Positions 43,388 through 51,843 of a stretch of DNA of 64,000 bases are shown here, piece after piece; the first letter of the stretch is position 1; each line of letters opens with the position of its first letter. Position numbers and translations under genes: made by a program. The DNA lies in the NCBI GenBank assembly GCA_041398825.1, contig JAWKTX010000001.1, positions 744,001 through 808,000 of the forward strand, read 5' to 3'. The stretch comes from Planctomycetaceae bacterium. Lineage in GTDB: Bacteria > Planctomycetota > Planctomycetia > Planctomycetales > Planctomycetaceae. A model generated the notes under the pieces. It had not been told where the DNA came from. It did no database searches and saw nothing but the letters and a program-made list of their open reading frames with translations.

Positions 43388-43802
43388 CCTCCGTGGACCG
43401 AAACAAGTGTCAGATAACCACAGCGTTCGAGCACTTTCCCGTCGAGCCCGCAGGTGAGGCGATACAAGAAACGGAGGCCGCCGATCTTGGTTTTCAAAGT
43501 CCCCGGTGCAGTGCGTTGTTCATGCCGCATCCAGAGCCTGTCGTCTTTGCGCTGTTCTTCGGTGAGCGTCGATGGAACGCTGTCGTTTAAAAATTTGCTG
43601 GGCATCCGCACGGCCCACAACATAGGCTTGCCGAGTTCGATCAGGCCTTCCGGCCACCAGCAGATCCGACACCATTCTTTCGCTCCAGTTGGAAGAGTTC
43701 GTCGCGTGTCCTTTCGAGCAGGAAATCGAAGTTGCCAAAAGAACCGTGCTACTCACACTTCACACGATGACGCCACATATTTCTACCGCTACAATCAAGC
43801 CC
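43388..43802 (-). repeat. 415-bp repeat A, copy 1, with minus-strand relic ORF
   Basis: Aligns without length difference to 47259-47673 at ~90% identity. On the minus strand it encodes EWCRICWWPEGLIELGKPML then WAVRMPSKFLNDSVPSTLTE, DDRLWMRHEQRTAPGTLKTK and, to the end, IGGLRFLYRLTCGLDG. One shift near 43700 separates this from an upstream FDFLLERTRDELFQLER segment. The family is unknown to me. This ORF runs against all neighbours. Confidence 0.85.
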
Positions 43803-43830
43803 GCCGCGTGAACTTAGGCGTTACGTCCAA
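43803..43830 (+). repeat. attC-like right arm (site 14)
   Basis: GCCGCGTGAACTTAGGC followed by GTTACGT at 43820-43826 matches the right arm and R' core of other sites (compare AACTTAGGC-GTT with classical attC ends). I cannot find a matching left arm, which may have been displaced by repeat A. Confidence 0.5.
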
Positions 43831-43851
43831 AGGCGTGTTGAAGGGGATGCA

Positions 43852-44517
43852 ATGAGCGGAAAACGTCAAAGACTCAAGATCGACGCGAAGCGGGAAGCCA
43901 AACGCAAAGCGGAGCGCTCACTGTTTCCCGAAGGTGCCGTCATCGCCGATCCCTCGAAGCAAGTCCCAAACAATTCCTGTGGTGCACCTGTCCTCTTCTA
44001 CGTTGACAAGCCATTTACTTGCATCGACTGCGGCAAGAGCGAGATCTGGTCGGCACAGCAGCAGCAATGGTATTACGAGGTTGCCAGGGGATCTTTGTAC
44101 GCGACCGCAGTTCGGTGCCGGGAATGTCGAAAGGTTCACGCTGGAATACATAGTGGGCACGGCGATCCGAACCCAATCAAGCATGAAGGCACGCTGATGA
44201 AGCGGGTACAGACAGGCATTGCAGCAGTTATTGCAGAGACCGGCTTCAAGTTTGTCAGTAAATCGCACCCGCCAACGAAAGGGACCATAACCCTCGATTA
44301 TGAACGCGACGACCTCTTACTCACTTGTTGGTACCACCGTAACAGTGCTACGCTGATCGCAGAAACTATGGACCGCTGTGCGCAATGCTCAGAGATGGTG
44401 CGGGTAGCATTCAATGCGCCACAGTCCGGATTGCAGGTGGTTGATAGGATCGAAGAGTTTTCCGCCGCGGTGACACGTCATTTATTGGCTCTTTCCCGGT
44501 CTGATTTCGAACAATGA
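43852..44517 (+). CDS. Zinc-ribbon cassette protein
   Basis: A 221-residue soluble protein. The N-terminus is strongly basic (KRQRLKIDAKREAKRKAER). Residues ~45-90 match the probable zinc-ribbon domain (zf-ribbon type): YVDKPFTCIDCGKSEIWSAQ then QQQWYYEVARG and VRCRECRK, with CxxC pairs at both ends. The rest contains DDLLLTCWYHRNSATLIAET and CAQCSEM, a second Cys pair. Possibly nucleic-acid binding; function unknown. Bounded by site 14 on the left and site 15 on the right. Confidence 0.75.
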   Translation: MSGKRQRLKIDAKREAKRKAERSLFPEGAVIADPSKQVPNNSCGAPVLFYVDKPFTCIDCGKSEIWSAQQQQWYYEVARGSLYATAVRCRECRKVHAGIHSGHGDPNPIKHEGTLMKRVQTGIAAVIAETGFKFVSKSHPPTKGTITLDYERDDLLLTCWYHRNSATLIAETMDRCAQCSEMVRVAFNAPQSGLQVVDRIEEFSAAVTRHLLALSRSDFEQ

Positions 44518-44528
44518 TCAAGTCGCGG

Positions 44529-44622
44529 ACGTAACAGGAAGCTGCATCTGAGTTGCCGAACGGTCATGCATACATTCGAAGATCAACCGTGGCAACTGGC
44601 TGACCATCGGCGTGATCGCATC
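44529..44622 (+). repeat. attC-like site 15
   Basis: Left arm GACGTAACAGGAAGCTGCAT then CTGAGTTGCCG; right arm GTGGCAACTGGCTGACCATC and GGC followed by GTGATCG, a degenerate core. GAGTTGCC pairs with GGCAACT. It begins 12 bases after the zinc-ribbon gene. Confidence 0.65.
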
Positions 44623-44642
44623 ACATCAGAGGACCCAATTCC

Positions 44643-45913
44643 ATGTCGCGATTGTCCATACTCATCCTTGCAGGACTGTGGTGGTCAGCTTCTTCATTGG
44701 CGGATGAATCTTCCCAGCCGATCGCCCCAGTTGAATTCATGAGTGCTTACCGCCCCGCCCTCAAGGTACTTGAAGATCGATTTTCCAATTTTACGTGTCG
44801 AGCGGAACATAAACGCCCAACGTACGATGCCATTGTTGAATACGCAGTTGACGGGGCTCATTTTTTGTCTGCCCAGCAGTACAGCACCGATAGTAATGCG
44901 CGCGCCCAGCAGGGTATCCGCAGGTCCACGTGAGATCAGAATCGCCCGATGGAACATATGAGTTGTCCAAAGAGAACGAGGCCGCTGCATTCTTTATCAG
45001 TGGCATCGGCCCATCGAATGACGAGGTACTGAAGCGGTATCATCGTCGGTATAACAAACCCGTTTCACTGGCGGCGACGCACGTTTTTGACGTGTCAATG
45101 AATACTCTGATTAACAGTAAGAACGCAAAGCTTCTCCGTGCGTTCACCGCTACTCGCCAGAACAGGGACACAGTCACTGCCGAATTTGAACTCGACCACA
45201 CAATCTTTCGCTTTCATCGCGCGCTGATTACCTTTGAGCCCTCTCACACATATCAGGTGGTTGCCTATAAGCTGTTCTATTCAGCCGATCCGTCGGACGA
45301 AAAACAAAATGTGGCAGTCTACTCCGGTGACGTTGAGTACGAGGAATATCCCATGGGCGGATTTGACGTACCATCGAAGGTCGAGATTCGAGTTGATGAG
45401 GGTCAGAGACGTACAGTGATTGAGTTTGCAACTGTGGACAACTTTCAGTTCAACGGTGTGAAAGAAGATCGATTTCAGCCGTCTGCTTTTGGCATCGCCA
45501 ACGCTACACTCGCATATTCGTTTGAGGCCGGTGAGTTTGAGCTTAGTCCTTCTCGCATAAGCGTCACTGTCGCGGCAGGGCAGGAGATGGACGCACAGAT
45601 TCCAGTTCCAAAGCAATCAACGGCCTACCGCATAATTGGAGTGGAGAACGCTGTTGTCTGCAGTCGAATCGGATGCGGCCAGTTCGTCAATTTGCCAATG
45701 GCAGTTCCTGCGTCAACTTCATCAAATATCACCTATCGTTTCAAAGCACAAAGTCCTGGAACTGAAACAACCAGGATGATCCTAATCACAAACAGCGGCG
45801 GGGCACGCCGGATACCGATAGAGATACAGGTCACCGTTACAGAGCCAGGTGCGGACTATCCGTTGAAAAACCGGGACAGGCACGCAGGACAACTCGAAAC
45901 CATCGGGTTTTGA
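44643..45913 (+). pseudogene. Secreted protein gene split by a frameshift, 3' end replaced by a palindromic element
   Basis: Two frames make one protein. The first (44643-44933) has a signal peptide (LSILILAGLWWSASSLA) and RPALKVLEDRFSNFTCRAEH; the second (from 44930, GTG overlapping the TGA) gives SPDGTYELSKENEAAAFFIS and continues ~325 residues. Near the end an Ig/DUF1573-like beta domain appears (GTETTRMILITNSGGARRIP). The last ~20 residues, from YPLKNRDRHAGQ, are encoded by palindromic element copy 3, which supplies the stop. Either a broken gene or a programmed shift at the four-base overlap; I favour decay because the neighbourhood has many such lesions. Confidence 0.65.
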
Positions 45914-45950
45914 GCTCTCCTGTTCGAGCTAGTCCCGTTTTCAACAGGCT
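45857..45950. repeat. Palindromic dispersed element, copy 3
   Basis: Begins ATCCGTTGAAAAACCGGGAC and ends CTGTTCGAGCTAGTCCCG then TTTTCAACAGG. Same orientation as copy 2. A GCTAGGCTAGC sequence follows, similar to the CTAGC repeats beside copy 2. Confidence 0.85.
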
Positions 45951-46558
45951 GCTAGGCTAGCATAAGAGGGTAGCCGCGTCCTCACCTGAGGATTCGTTAA
46001 AGATGTGTCCTCGTTTGACTGCTGCGACGGTTTGCGGTGAGTCGTCAAGCGACAGTTGAGGACAAGTCGTCGTGGGATCGGACGAACGTTTTCAGAGTGC
46101 GGTGTGTTGGGTGGAGTTATCAACGCATTTCCGGATTGAAGTTGAGGAGTTTCCTGTACTCGGCTCAGAGTTGCACCAGGGCTTCCTGTGGGTTGCTCCG
46201 TATGTGTAGAAATCAAGCCGTTTCATGGACTCTCGTCACGCAGATGCTGCAGGAAAGCGGCCAAATACCAATCGGGTCAACCGGGGCCTTCGCCCACCCG
46301 CCATCACCAAACAATCGGCTTGCTCCGGCCATGTGACACGTAATGTTCTCGCTTTGCAGAAGCGATGCATGCAACACGCCCGCCAATCGTGACGGTCTCG
46401 CTCAATTGCGGAACGAACACTGAAAGAAGCAATCCGAGCTCGGCCTGGCCTTCAAATGGGAAATTTGTCTCCCTCCACGGAACCGATTTGACTTGTCGGT
46501 GTCCAGAAGACAGAGCCGAATCGTTAGTCGCCTGTTGTCGATAGCGGGAAGAACAGGT
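45951..46558. other. Gap without a gene in the array
   Basis: About 600 bases. Short frames on both strands are incoherent. A sequence CGAATCGTTAGTCGCC near 46518-46533 could be the right end of a worn attC-like site, but I cannot find a convincing left arm. Otherwise nothing is recognised. Confidence 0.45.
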
Positions 46559-47074
46559 ATGAAGGGTAATAAGACGGTGACTAGACATGGTGCCTTGCTT
46601 GCGACCGTTGATCAAAACGAAGAATGGGTGAGAGCAAGGGCCAGAGAACTGGATATTGAAAATGAAATGGATATTGCCTGGGCACTCTGCAGAATAATGA
46701 CTCACTTTCAGCAGTTGTATGATTTTGCTGGGATCTCCTCGAATAACATCTACTGGGAAACCACGGAATTTCCAGTCAGAATGCTCTGGGTCCCCTTCGG
46801 CAAAACGTACGTCACTGTCATCAACCCAAAGTACGAAAAGCTCGCCGGGCAGTCTGTCAACAGCACTGAAAGATGTGGTTCAATTCCGAATTTCTCCTGT
46901 GTTGTCAAACGAAAGACTTATGTAGTGATTTCCGGGTACAACATGGATGGAAAGCACATTGAGCTTGAATATGGCAGCAGAAGGGGCGATGGGCCCAATT
47001 GTGATTCATGGATTATTCAGCATGAAATGGATCATCTGGACGGTGTGCTGATAAAGGATAAAGCCATTTTTTAA
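46559..47074 (+). CDS. Divergent peptide-deformylase-like cassette protein
   Basis: A 171-residue protein from the ATG at 46559; the frame starts at 46493 but CAGG and the family length favour the later start. The metal motif QHEMDHLDG (HEMDH at 155-159) is intact and sits after VINPKYEKLAGQSV, as in peptide deformylases. Motif 2, normally EGCLS, is ERCGS (~104-108), so the metal Cys is kept but its neighbours are changed. Motif 1 (GxGLAAxQ) is replaced by FAGISSNNI, losing the Gln. Deformylases remove the formyl group from new proteins; this version may have a changed substrate or be inactive. Cassette-borne deformylases could give actinonin-type tolerance (speculation). Confidence 0.78.
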   Translation: MKGNKTVTRHGALLATVDQNEEWVRARARELDIENEMDIAWALCRIMTHFQQLYDFAGISSNNIYWETTEFPVRMLWVPFGKTYVTVINPKYEKLAGQSVNSTERCGSIPNFSCVVKRKTYVVISGYNMDGKHIELEYGSRRGDGPNCDSWIIQHEMDHLDGVLIKDKAIF

Positions 47075-47134
47075 GCGATGCACTTGAGCAAACCAGGCGC
47101 TGTGTTCCAGAGATCGCAAGTCAAGGATCGCACG

Positions 47135-47220
47135 TCAACGATCGCATGCAGGAGAGCTGTGGACTGGTCCTGAAATTGGAAACGCATATCTTACGATCTG
47201 CAGATGTGGGGCGTAATCCG
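47135..47220 (+). repeat. attC-like site 16, degenerate
   Basis: Left arm CAACGATCGCATGCAGGAGA then GCTGTGG; right arm CGATCTGCAGATGTGGGGC followed by GTAATCC instead of GTT. The left arm matches those of sites 13 and 17. Confidence 0.55.
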
Positions 47221-47258
47221 GCTTGAACTGCATCACTGCCTTGAGAGTGATTTGCAAG

Positions 47259-47673
47259 CCTCCGTGGACCGAAACAAGTGTCAGATAACCACAGCTGCCC
47301 GAGCACCTCCCGTCCAGCCCGCAGGTGAGGTGATAAAAGAAACGGATAGCCGCCGATCTTGATTTTCAGTCCCCGGTGCAGTGCGTTGTTCATGCCTCAT
47401 CCAGAGCCTGTCGTCTTTGCCCTGTTCTTCGGTGAGCTTTGATGGATCGCTGTCGTTTAAGAATTTGCTGAGCATCCGCACGGCCCACAACATAGGCTTG
47501 CCGAGTTCGGATCAGGCCTTCCGGCCAGCAGCAGATCCGACACCATTCGTTCGCTCCAGTTGGAAGAGTTCGTCGCGTGTCCTTTCGAGCAGGAAATCGA
47601 AGTTGCCAAAAGAACCGTGCTACTCACACTTCACGTGATGACGCCACATACTTCTACCGCTACAATCAACCCG
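47259..47673 (-). repeat. 415-bp repeat A, copy 2, with minus-strand relic ORF
   Basis: Same length as 43388-43802. The minus-strand relic here reads WAVRMLSKFLNDSDPSKLTE, EEQGKDDRLWMRHEQRTAPG and then is shifted earlier than in copy 1; upstream, an extra base disrupts EWCRICCWPEGLI. Its right edge is followed within 18 bases by attC-like site 17. Confidence 0.85.
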
Positions 47674-47690
47674 GCCACAAATCAGCTTCC

Positions 47691-47782
47691 TAGAACAATC
47701 GCATGCAGCAGGGTTGCAGTGGTTCGGTTTTTAACGTTGGAAAATCGTCTCCCGTAACCTGCTGATGTGGGACGTTACGCGA
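47691..47782 (+). repeat. attC-like site 17
   Basis: Left arm TAGAACAATCGCATGCAGCA then GGGTTGCAGTGG; right arm CCCGTAACCTGCTGATGTGG then GAC and the R'-like core GTTACGC at 47774-47780. GCAGCAGGGTTGCAGTGG pairs with CCCGTAACCTGCTG. The HNH gene starts nine bases later. Confidence 0.88.
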
Positions 47783-47789
47783 CCAGACA

Positions 47790-48131
47790 ATGAACAGATG
47801 GGGACTCCCTACCGAAATGGAGTGTGCAATCCGCGACCGCGATCAGACTTGCGTTTACTGCGGGATTGCATTCCTCGACTCGGACGCGAATCATGGTTCG
47901 CGAAAACGTGTCGCGACATGGGAGCACATCGTAAATGACGCTACCATCATTACGCTGGAGAACATCGCATTGTGTTGCAATTCATGCAACGCAAGCAAGG
48001 GAGCAAAAGACTTGGTGGTCTGGCTTTGCTCTGACTACTGCCAACGTAAGGGCATAACCGCAGACTCCGTTGCGAGCGTTGTTCAGGCACACTTGGTCTG
48101 GCATGAGCCCAAACTTGCAATTCGTGGCTGA
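47790..48131 (+). CDS. HNH nuclease-like cassette protein
   Basis: A 113-residue protein. It has the HNH fold with structural zinc: CVYC at 21-24, WEHIVND at 44-50 (the catalytic-strand His), NIALCCNSCNASKG at ~58-71 with the second Cys pair and the Asn. The C-terminal 40 residues are helical. Members include homing, restriction and toxin nucleases; HNH proteins this small are common as phage and cassette genes. With no partner gene, the target is unknown. It lies between sites 17 and 18. Confidence 0.88.
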   Translation: MNRWGLPTEMECAIRDRDQTCVYCGIAFLDSDANHGSRKRVATWEHIVNDATIITLENIALCCNSCNASKGAKDLVVWLCSDYCQRKGITADSVASVVQAHLVWHEPKLAIRG

Positions 48132-48153
48132 AGTTTTGACAATGGATCAGAAA

Positions 48154-48245
48154 CGTAACCAATCCGTGCACGCGGAGCACGGCTTGCAGGTTTCACAAAT
48201 GAAAATTCGTCTCTCCGTGCTCGGTGAGGGCTGTCGTTTCGGCTA
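48154..48245 (+). repeat. attC-like site 18
   Basis: Left arm ACGTAACCAATCCGTGCACG then CGGAGCACGG; right arm CCGTGCTCGGTGAGGGCTGTC and GTTTCGG at 48237-48243. GTGCACGCGGAGCACGG pairs with CCGTGCTCGGTG. Confidence 0.78.
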
Positions 48246-48285
48246 AATCGTTTTTCCCTCACACCTGAAAACAACTTGGCTAGTT

Positions 48286-48708
48286 ATGGCACCCAAATCT
48301 CTAGCTGAAGAAAGACTCGGATTTCGGGTCCCGCGCACGGTTTTGGAGTTCTTCGCGGAGCATGCAGAGTCGCTATCGTCGATCAGATGCACGCGAGAGA
48401 CTGGAGCCGGTATTTGCTTAGCGGAAGAAGATGTCTGCGATATCCACGAGTCAGCCATCGAGGCTTCTTTGTGTGTTGAGGCTGCTCCACCGACTTGGCT
48501 CAAAAAGTATATTGCGATAGGTGCTGATGGGGGTGGTGGATACTATTTCGTCAAGAAAACTGGTTCCCTGCGAGTATGGATGCTTGATTCCGACTGGTAC
48601 GGGCAACCAAAACTAGTTGCCACATCACTGCGCGGTTTTGCAAGACAATTGCTCCGTGGGGATTTTCCTTGCCGCAATCTCCAATGGTGGCGATTTTGGG
48701 TAGAGTAG
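48286..48708 (+). CDS. SMI1/KNR4-like (SUKH) cassette protein
   Basis: A 140-residue protein from the ATG at 48286. It starts APKSLAEERLGFRVPRTVLE then FFAEHAES and contains YIAIGADGGGGYYFVKKTGS, the strand-loop typical of SUKH domains. The first helix of the usual fold is short, so the gene may start slightly upstream or be a compact variant. Possible orphan immunity protein. It is the last gene of the array; ftsK follows on the opposite strand. A GGCGGTCG/CGACCGCC inverted repeat (48708-48763) follows the stop. Confidence 0.72.
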   Translation: MAPKSLAEERLGFRVPRTVLEFFAEHAESLSSIRCTRETGAGICLAEEDVCDIHESAIEASLCVEAAPPTWLKKYIAIGADGGGGYYFVKKTGSLRVWMLDSDWYGQPKLVATSLRGFARQLLRGDFPCRNLQWWRFWVE

Positions 48709-48952
48709 GCGGTCGCCCACTTGCTTTTGGTGATTTGGAAGTCCTGCAAATTTGCCGACCGCCCAGCGGCAGGTGACGGTTTTCTGTCTGCGGCTTTGGT
48801 GAGTCAGCGGTGTGATTCTTGTGGCGGCCTGCAGAGCTTCTGCGCTGGCGAATCGACTTCGGTCATCACCAGACGCCGCGATGATTCGGCAATGCGAGGC
48901 ATTCAAGCCTGTTTGCAGGCGGTACAGTCCGGAGTGCTTTCAGACGCTGCCT

Positions 48953-51265
48953 TTATTCTGCATCGTCGTGCTGGCGGTCGCGTTTTGTCTGTTCCCACTG
49001 TTCGGGTGTGTACAGGACTTCGCGAGCTTGTGCTCCGTTGTAGTCTCCCACGATACCGTCTTCGGCCATGTAGTCGATCATTCGAGCCGCTCGGCCGTAG
49101 CCGACTCCAAGAGCTCGCTGAAGCAAAGACACGCTTCCGCGTCCTTCTCGAATGACAACGTCGATGGCATCGTCGTAGAGATCATCATGGTGGCGGGCTG
49201 CTGTATCACCACCGCCTGAACCAGAAGACCCGGCTCCGGCCGACGTCAGCTGTGCTAGTTCGGCACTGTACTCCGGTTCCATATCGCCGTAGAAGTCGAT
49301 GACAGAGTTGATTTCTTCGTCGCTGACATACGTGCCCTGAGCGCGAGTCAGACTACTGGTGCCCGGTGCCAGATAGAGCATGTCTCCACTGCCCAGCAGT
49401 CGTTCTGCACCACCTTCGTCCAGAACGACGCGACTGTCCATTCGGCTTGCCACCTGGAACGAAATTCGGGCCGGCAGATTCGATTTGATCAGTCCTGTGA
49501 TGACATCGACCGTTGGTTTTTGCGTTGCCAGTACAAGATGGATTCCGACCGCGCGCGATTTTTGAGCCAGTCGAATGATGTGCGCTTCGACGTCCTTCCC
49601 GGACGTCATCATCAGGTCGGCCATTTCGTCTGCCACGATCACGATGTAAGGCATCTTTTCGGGGATGCTTTCTGCATCGTCGTCGTAGGGATTCACTCCA
49701 AGACGTTCGAGCACTTTGGGTTTGCCGAGCTTGTTGTAGCTGTCCAGGTGTCGTACACCGACTCGTGCGAGAAGATCGTAACGCTCTTCCATCTTATCGA
49801 CCGCCCATGCGAGGACGGCTTCGGCCTTCTTCATGTCCGTGATAACGGGATGCATCAGGTGAGGGATGCGTTTGTAGGGGCTGAGCTCTACCATCTTCGG
49901 GTCGATCATCAGCATTCGCACCTCGTCCGGGGTGCGAGTCATCAGGATCGAGAGGATCAGGGTATTCAGGCACACGCTCTTCCCGGTTCCGGTTCGTCCG
50001 GCGATCAGCAGGTGTGGCATTCGGCACATGTCCACAGTGAGTGGCCGGCCGCTGACATCTTTGCCAAGAAAGAGCGGAATGGACATGTCGTCACGGCTTG
50101 CGCGAGAGATTTGCAGAAGTTCCCGCAGACGAACCATGACCTGTTTGTCGTTGGGAACTTCGACGCCCACGGTATTTTTGCCCGGAATCGGGGCGACAAC
50201 ACGTACCGATGGAACTCGCAGTGCGATGGCAAGATCATCTTCAAGGGCGGTCACTTTATTCAGACGCAGGCCGGCTTCCAGTTCCAGTTCGAACTGGGTC
50301 ACGACAGGACCGGTGTCGATTTCGGATACTCGAATGTTGAGACCGAATTCTTCGAAGGTCTTTTCCAGGGTTGCTGCTGCGATGCGTGCTTTTCTTGCGA
50401 GCAGTTCGTAAGGAAAGTCTTCTGGTAACTCCAGCATTTCGGGATCAGGGAGTTCGTAGCGTCGTTGTTCGTTCTCGTCAACGTGATCGTCGGCCCCGTG
50501 AATGGTCAGGGCCGCGGGCTTATTGACGCGGATTGAGTTTTCGTCTTCCGGCTCAGAATCCTGATCGACCACGATGGGTTGATGGACCGGAATATCAGGC
50601 AGATCTTCCTCGCTGACGGCTTCTTCGGTTTTGGTCAATCGCGGACGCAGTGGTGCCGGCGATTTCTCACGCTTCGTCTGCCATGACTTCAAGTGGTCGC
50701 GCAGCGCATTTGCTCCGTTGAAGGCCGTCAGCACGGGCGCTGCCGCCAGCTGAAATCCAGGGCGAGTCAGATCTGAAAGTGGTGTGAGTAGCCAGCCTGC
50801 GATGAAGACGCTTCCGGCCAGCAGCATGACTCCGGTCGGGGAGAACTGCTCCGTTAACAGGATGCCTGTCCATGCCCCGATTTTTCCGCCGCTTCCGTAG
50901 GCTGATCCTGAGGAGAATCCGGGAATCAGGAGGTGCAGCATCGAACACGCACCAATTACCAGCAGCACGATGCCCAGAACGGTGATAAACGTTCTGCGCG
51001 ATGGTTCGCGCGAGAAGAGTTTCAGATCCCATGAAATCAGAGACGCCAGAGCGATCCAGATCCCGAGTCCCATGGCCTGTCGAGCATGAAAAGCGAGCGT
51101 CGCGCCCGGCTTTCCGCACAGGTTTGTCGGGACCTGCCGTTGAGGAAACACCATGCTGGAAGGGGGATCTGCGTAGTCGTAGCTGACGAAACTCAAGCCG
51201 ACGAAGACGACGAGGGCCAGAAGCCCCAGTGCCAGCAGATCGGTTTTGAGTCGTTCGAGATCCAT
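48953..51265 (-). CDS. ftsK: DNA translocase FtsK/SpoIIIE
   Basis: A 770-residue septal DNA pump. About four N-terminal transmembrane helices (LLALGLLALVVFVGLSFVSY, then FITVLGIVLLVIGACSMLHL and others, up to ~165) are followed by a short acidic linker, the alpha domain (VVTQFELELEAGLRLNKVTA) and the RecA-like beta domain with Walker A GRTGTGKS at 423-430 and Walker B IVIVADEMADLMM. The winged-helix gamma domain ends the protein (GSVSLLQRALGVGYGRAARM), so recognition of KOPS-like sites is likely. It aligns replicated chromosomes at division and activates XerCD. The promoter should lie in 51266-51843. Confidence 0.95.
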   Translation of the reverse strand: MDLERLKTDLLALGLLALVVFVGLSFVSYDYADPPSSMVFPQRQVPTNLCGKPGATLAFHARQAMGLGIWIALASLISWDLKLFSREPSRRTFITVLGIVLLVIGACSMLHLLIPGFSSGSAYGSGGKIGAWTGILLTEQFSPTGVMLLAGSVFIAGWLLTPLSDLTRPGFQLAAAPVLTAFNGANALRDHLKSWQTKREKSPAPLRPRLTKTEEAVSEEDLPDIPVHQPIVVDQDSEPEDENSIRVNKPAALTIHGADDHVDENEQRRYELPDPEMLELPEDFPYELLARKARIAAATLEKTFEEFGLNIRVSEIDTGPVVTQFELELEAGLRLNKVTALEDDLAIALRVPSVRVVAPIPGKNTVGVEVPNDKQVMVRLRELLQISRASRDDMSIPLFLGKDVSGRPLTVDMCRMPHLLIAGRTGTGKSVCLNTLILSILMTRTPDEVRMLMIDPKMVELSPYKRIPHLMHPVITDMKKAEAVLAWAVDKMEERYDLLARVGVRHLDSYNKLGKPKVLERLGVNPYDDDAESIPEKMPYIVIVADEMADLMMTSGKDVEAHIIRLAQKSRAVGIHLVLATQKPTVDVITGLIKSNLPARISFQVASRMDSRVVLDEGGAERLLGSGDMLYLAPGTSSLTRAQGTYVSDEEINSVIDFYGDMEPEYSAELAQLTSAGAGSSGSGGGDTAARHHDDLYDDAIDVVIREGRGSVSLLQRALGVGYGRAARMIDYMAEDGIVGDYNGAQAREVLYTPEQWEQTKRDRQHDDAE

Positions 51266-51843
51266 CAGTCAGTTCGTTCTTCGCAAGATGGCGGCAGCCG
51301 CTGCAGAGGTAAAGGGTTGAGCGTCCGGCGAATCGTCAGCGCGCCAGTTCGCCTTCCATTATTGAGGGTAACATCAGAACTTTCGGGGACTGTGGAAAAA
51401 TGGCATCAATTGACTCACGCCGACAACAAACGCAACGGGATTGAGGTCTGGGACGATCAGCGAAGGCGGGGCGAAGATCCGCCTGTGTCGACGGTTCGAA
51501 AGAAGCGGTCACAACGAGGGTTGTTCGTGACGCTGGCAGAAATGTTGCGAAGGGAGGACTTGACACTGAAGTCCCGCGGCAGTCGCGAAGGGACCTGGTG
51601 ATCGGGTTTATCGAAATCGATCAATTCTGTTTTGCTGCTGCATCCACTAGCATTTCCGGCGGTTGATTGTACCGGTCCTGAATGTCGTGACTTTTGTCTG
51701 GCCTGAAGAGGTTATTCGCAGAATATCGGGCTGAACCTTCAATGCGGTATTCCGGTGCGAGGACAATCTTTGCTGGGCCAGTATTCGGATTGCTGCCGTC
51801 GCATTGCTGTTGCCAGATTCGACGATGACCGTTTCGGGAGTAC
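51266..51843. other. Divergent intergenic region
   Basis: About 580 bases between ftsK and the isomerase gene. Long frames here are shadows with poor composition. It should contain both promoters. No operator-like palindrome, riboswitch or RNA gene was recognised. Confidence 0.45.

Noticed and set aside
46490..46540. A further attC-like site before the deformylase-like gene
   Set aside because: Right end CGAATCGTTAGTCGCC looks suitable, but no left arm pairs convincingly.
48708..48763. Inverted repeat GGCGGTCG/CGACCGCC after the last cassette gene as attC or terminator
   Set aside because: The loop is 40 bases, there is no T-run and no GTT core at the expected place.
31000..48900. CRISPR array as explanation for the repeated inverted repeats
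   Set aside because: The repeats are 1-4 genes apart, vary in sequence and are not separated by short spacers.
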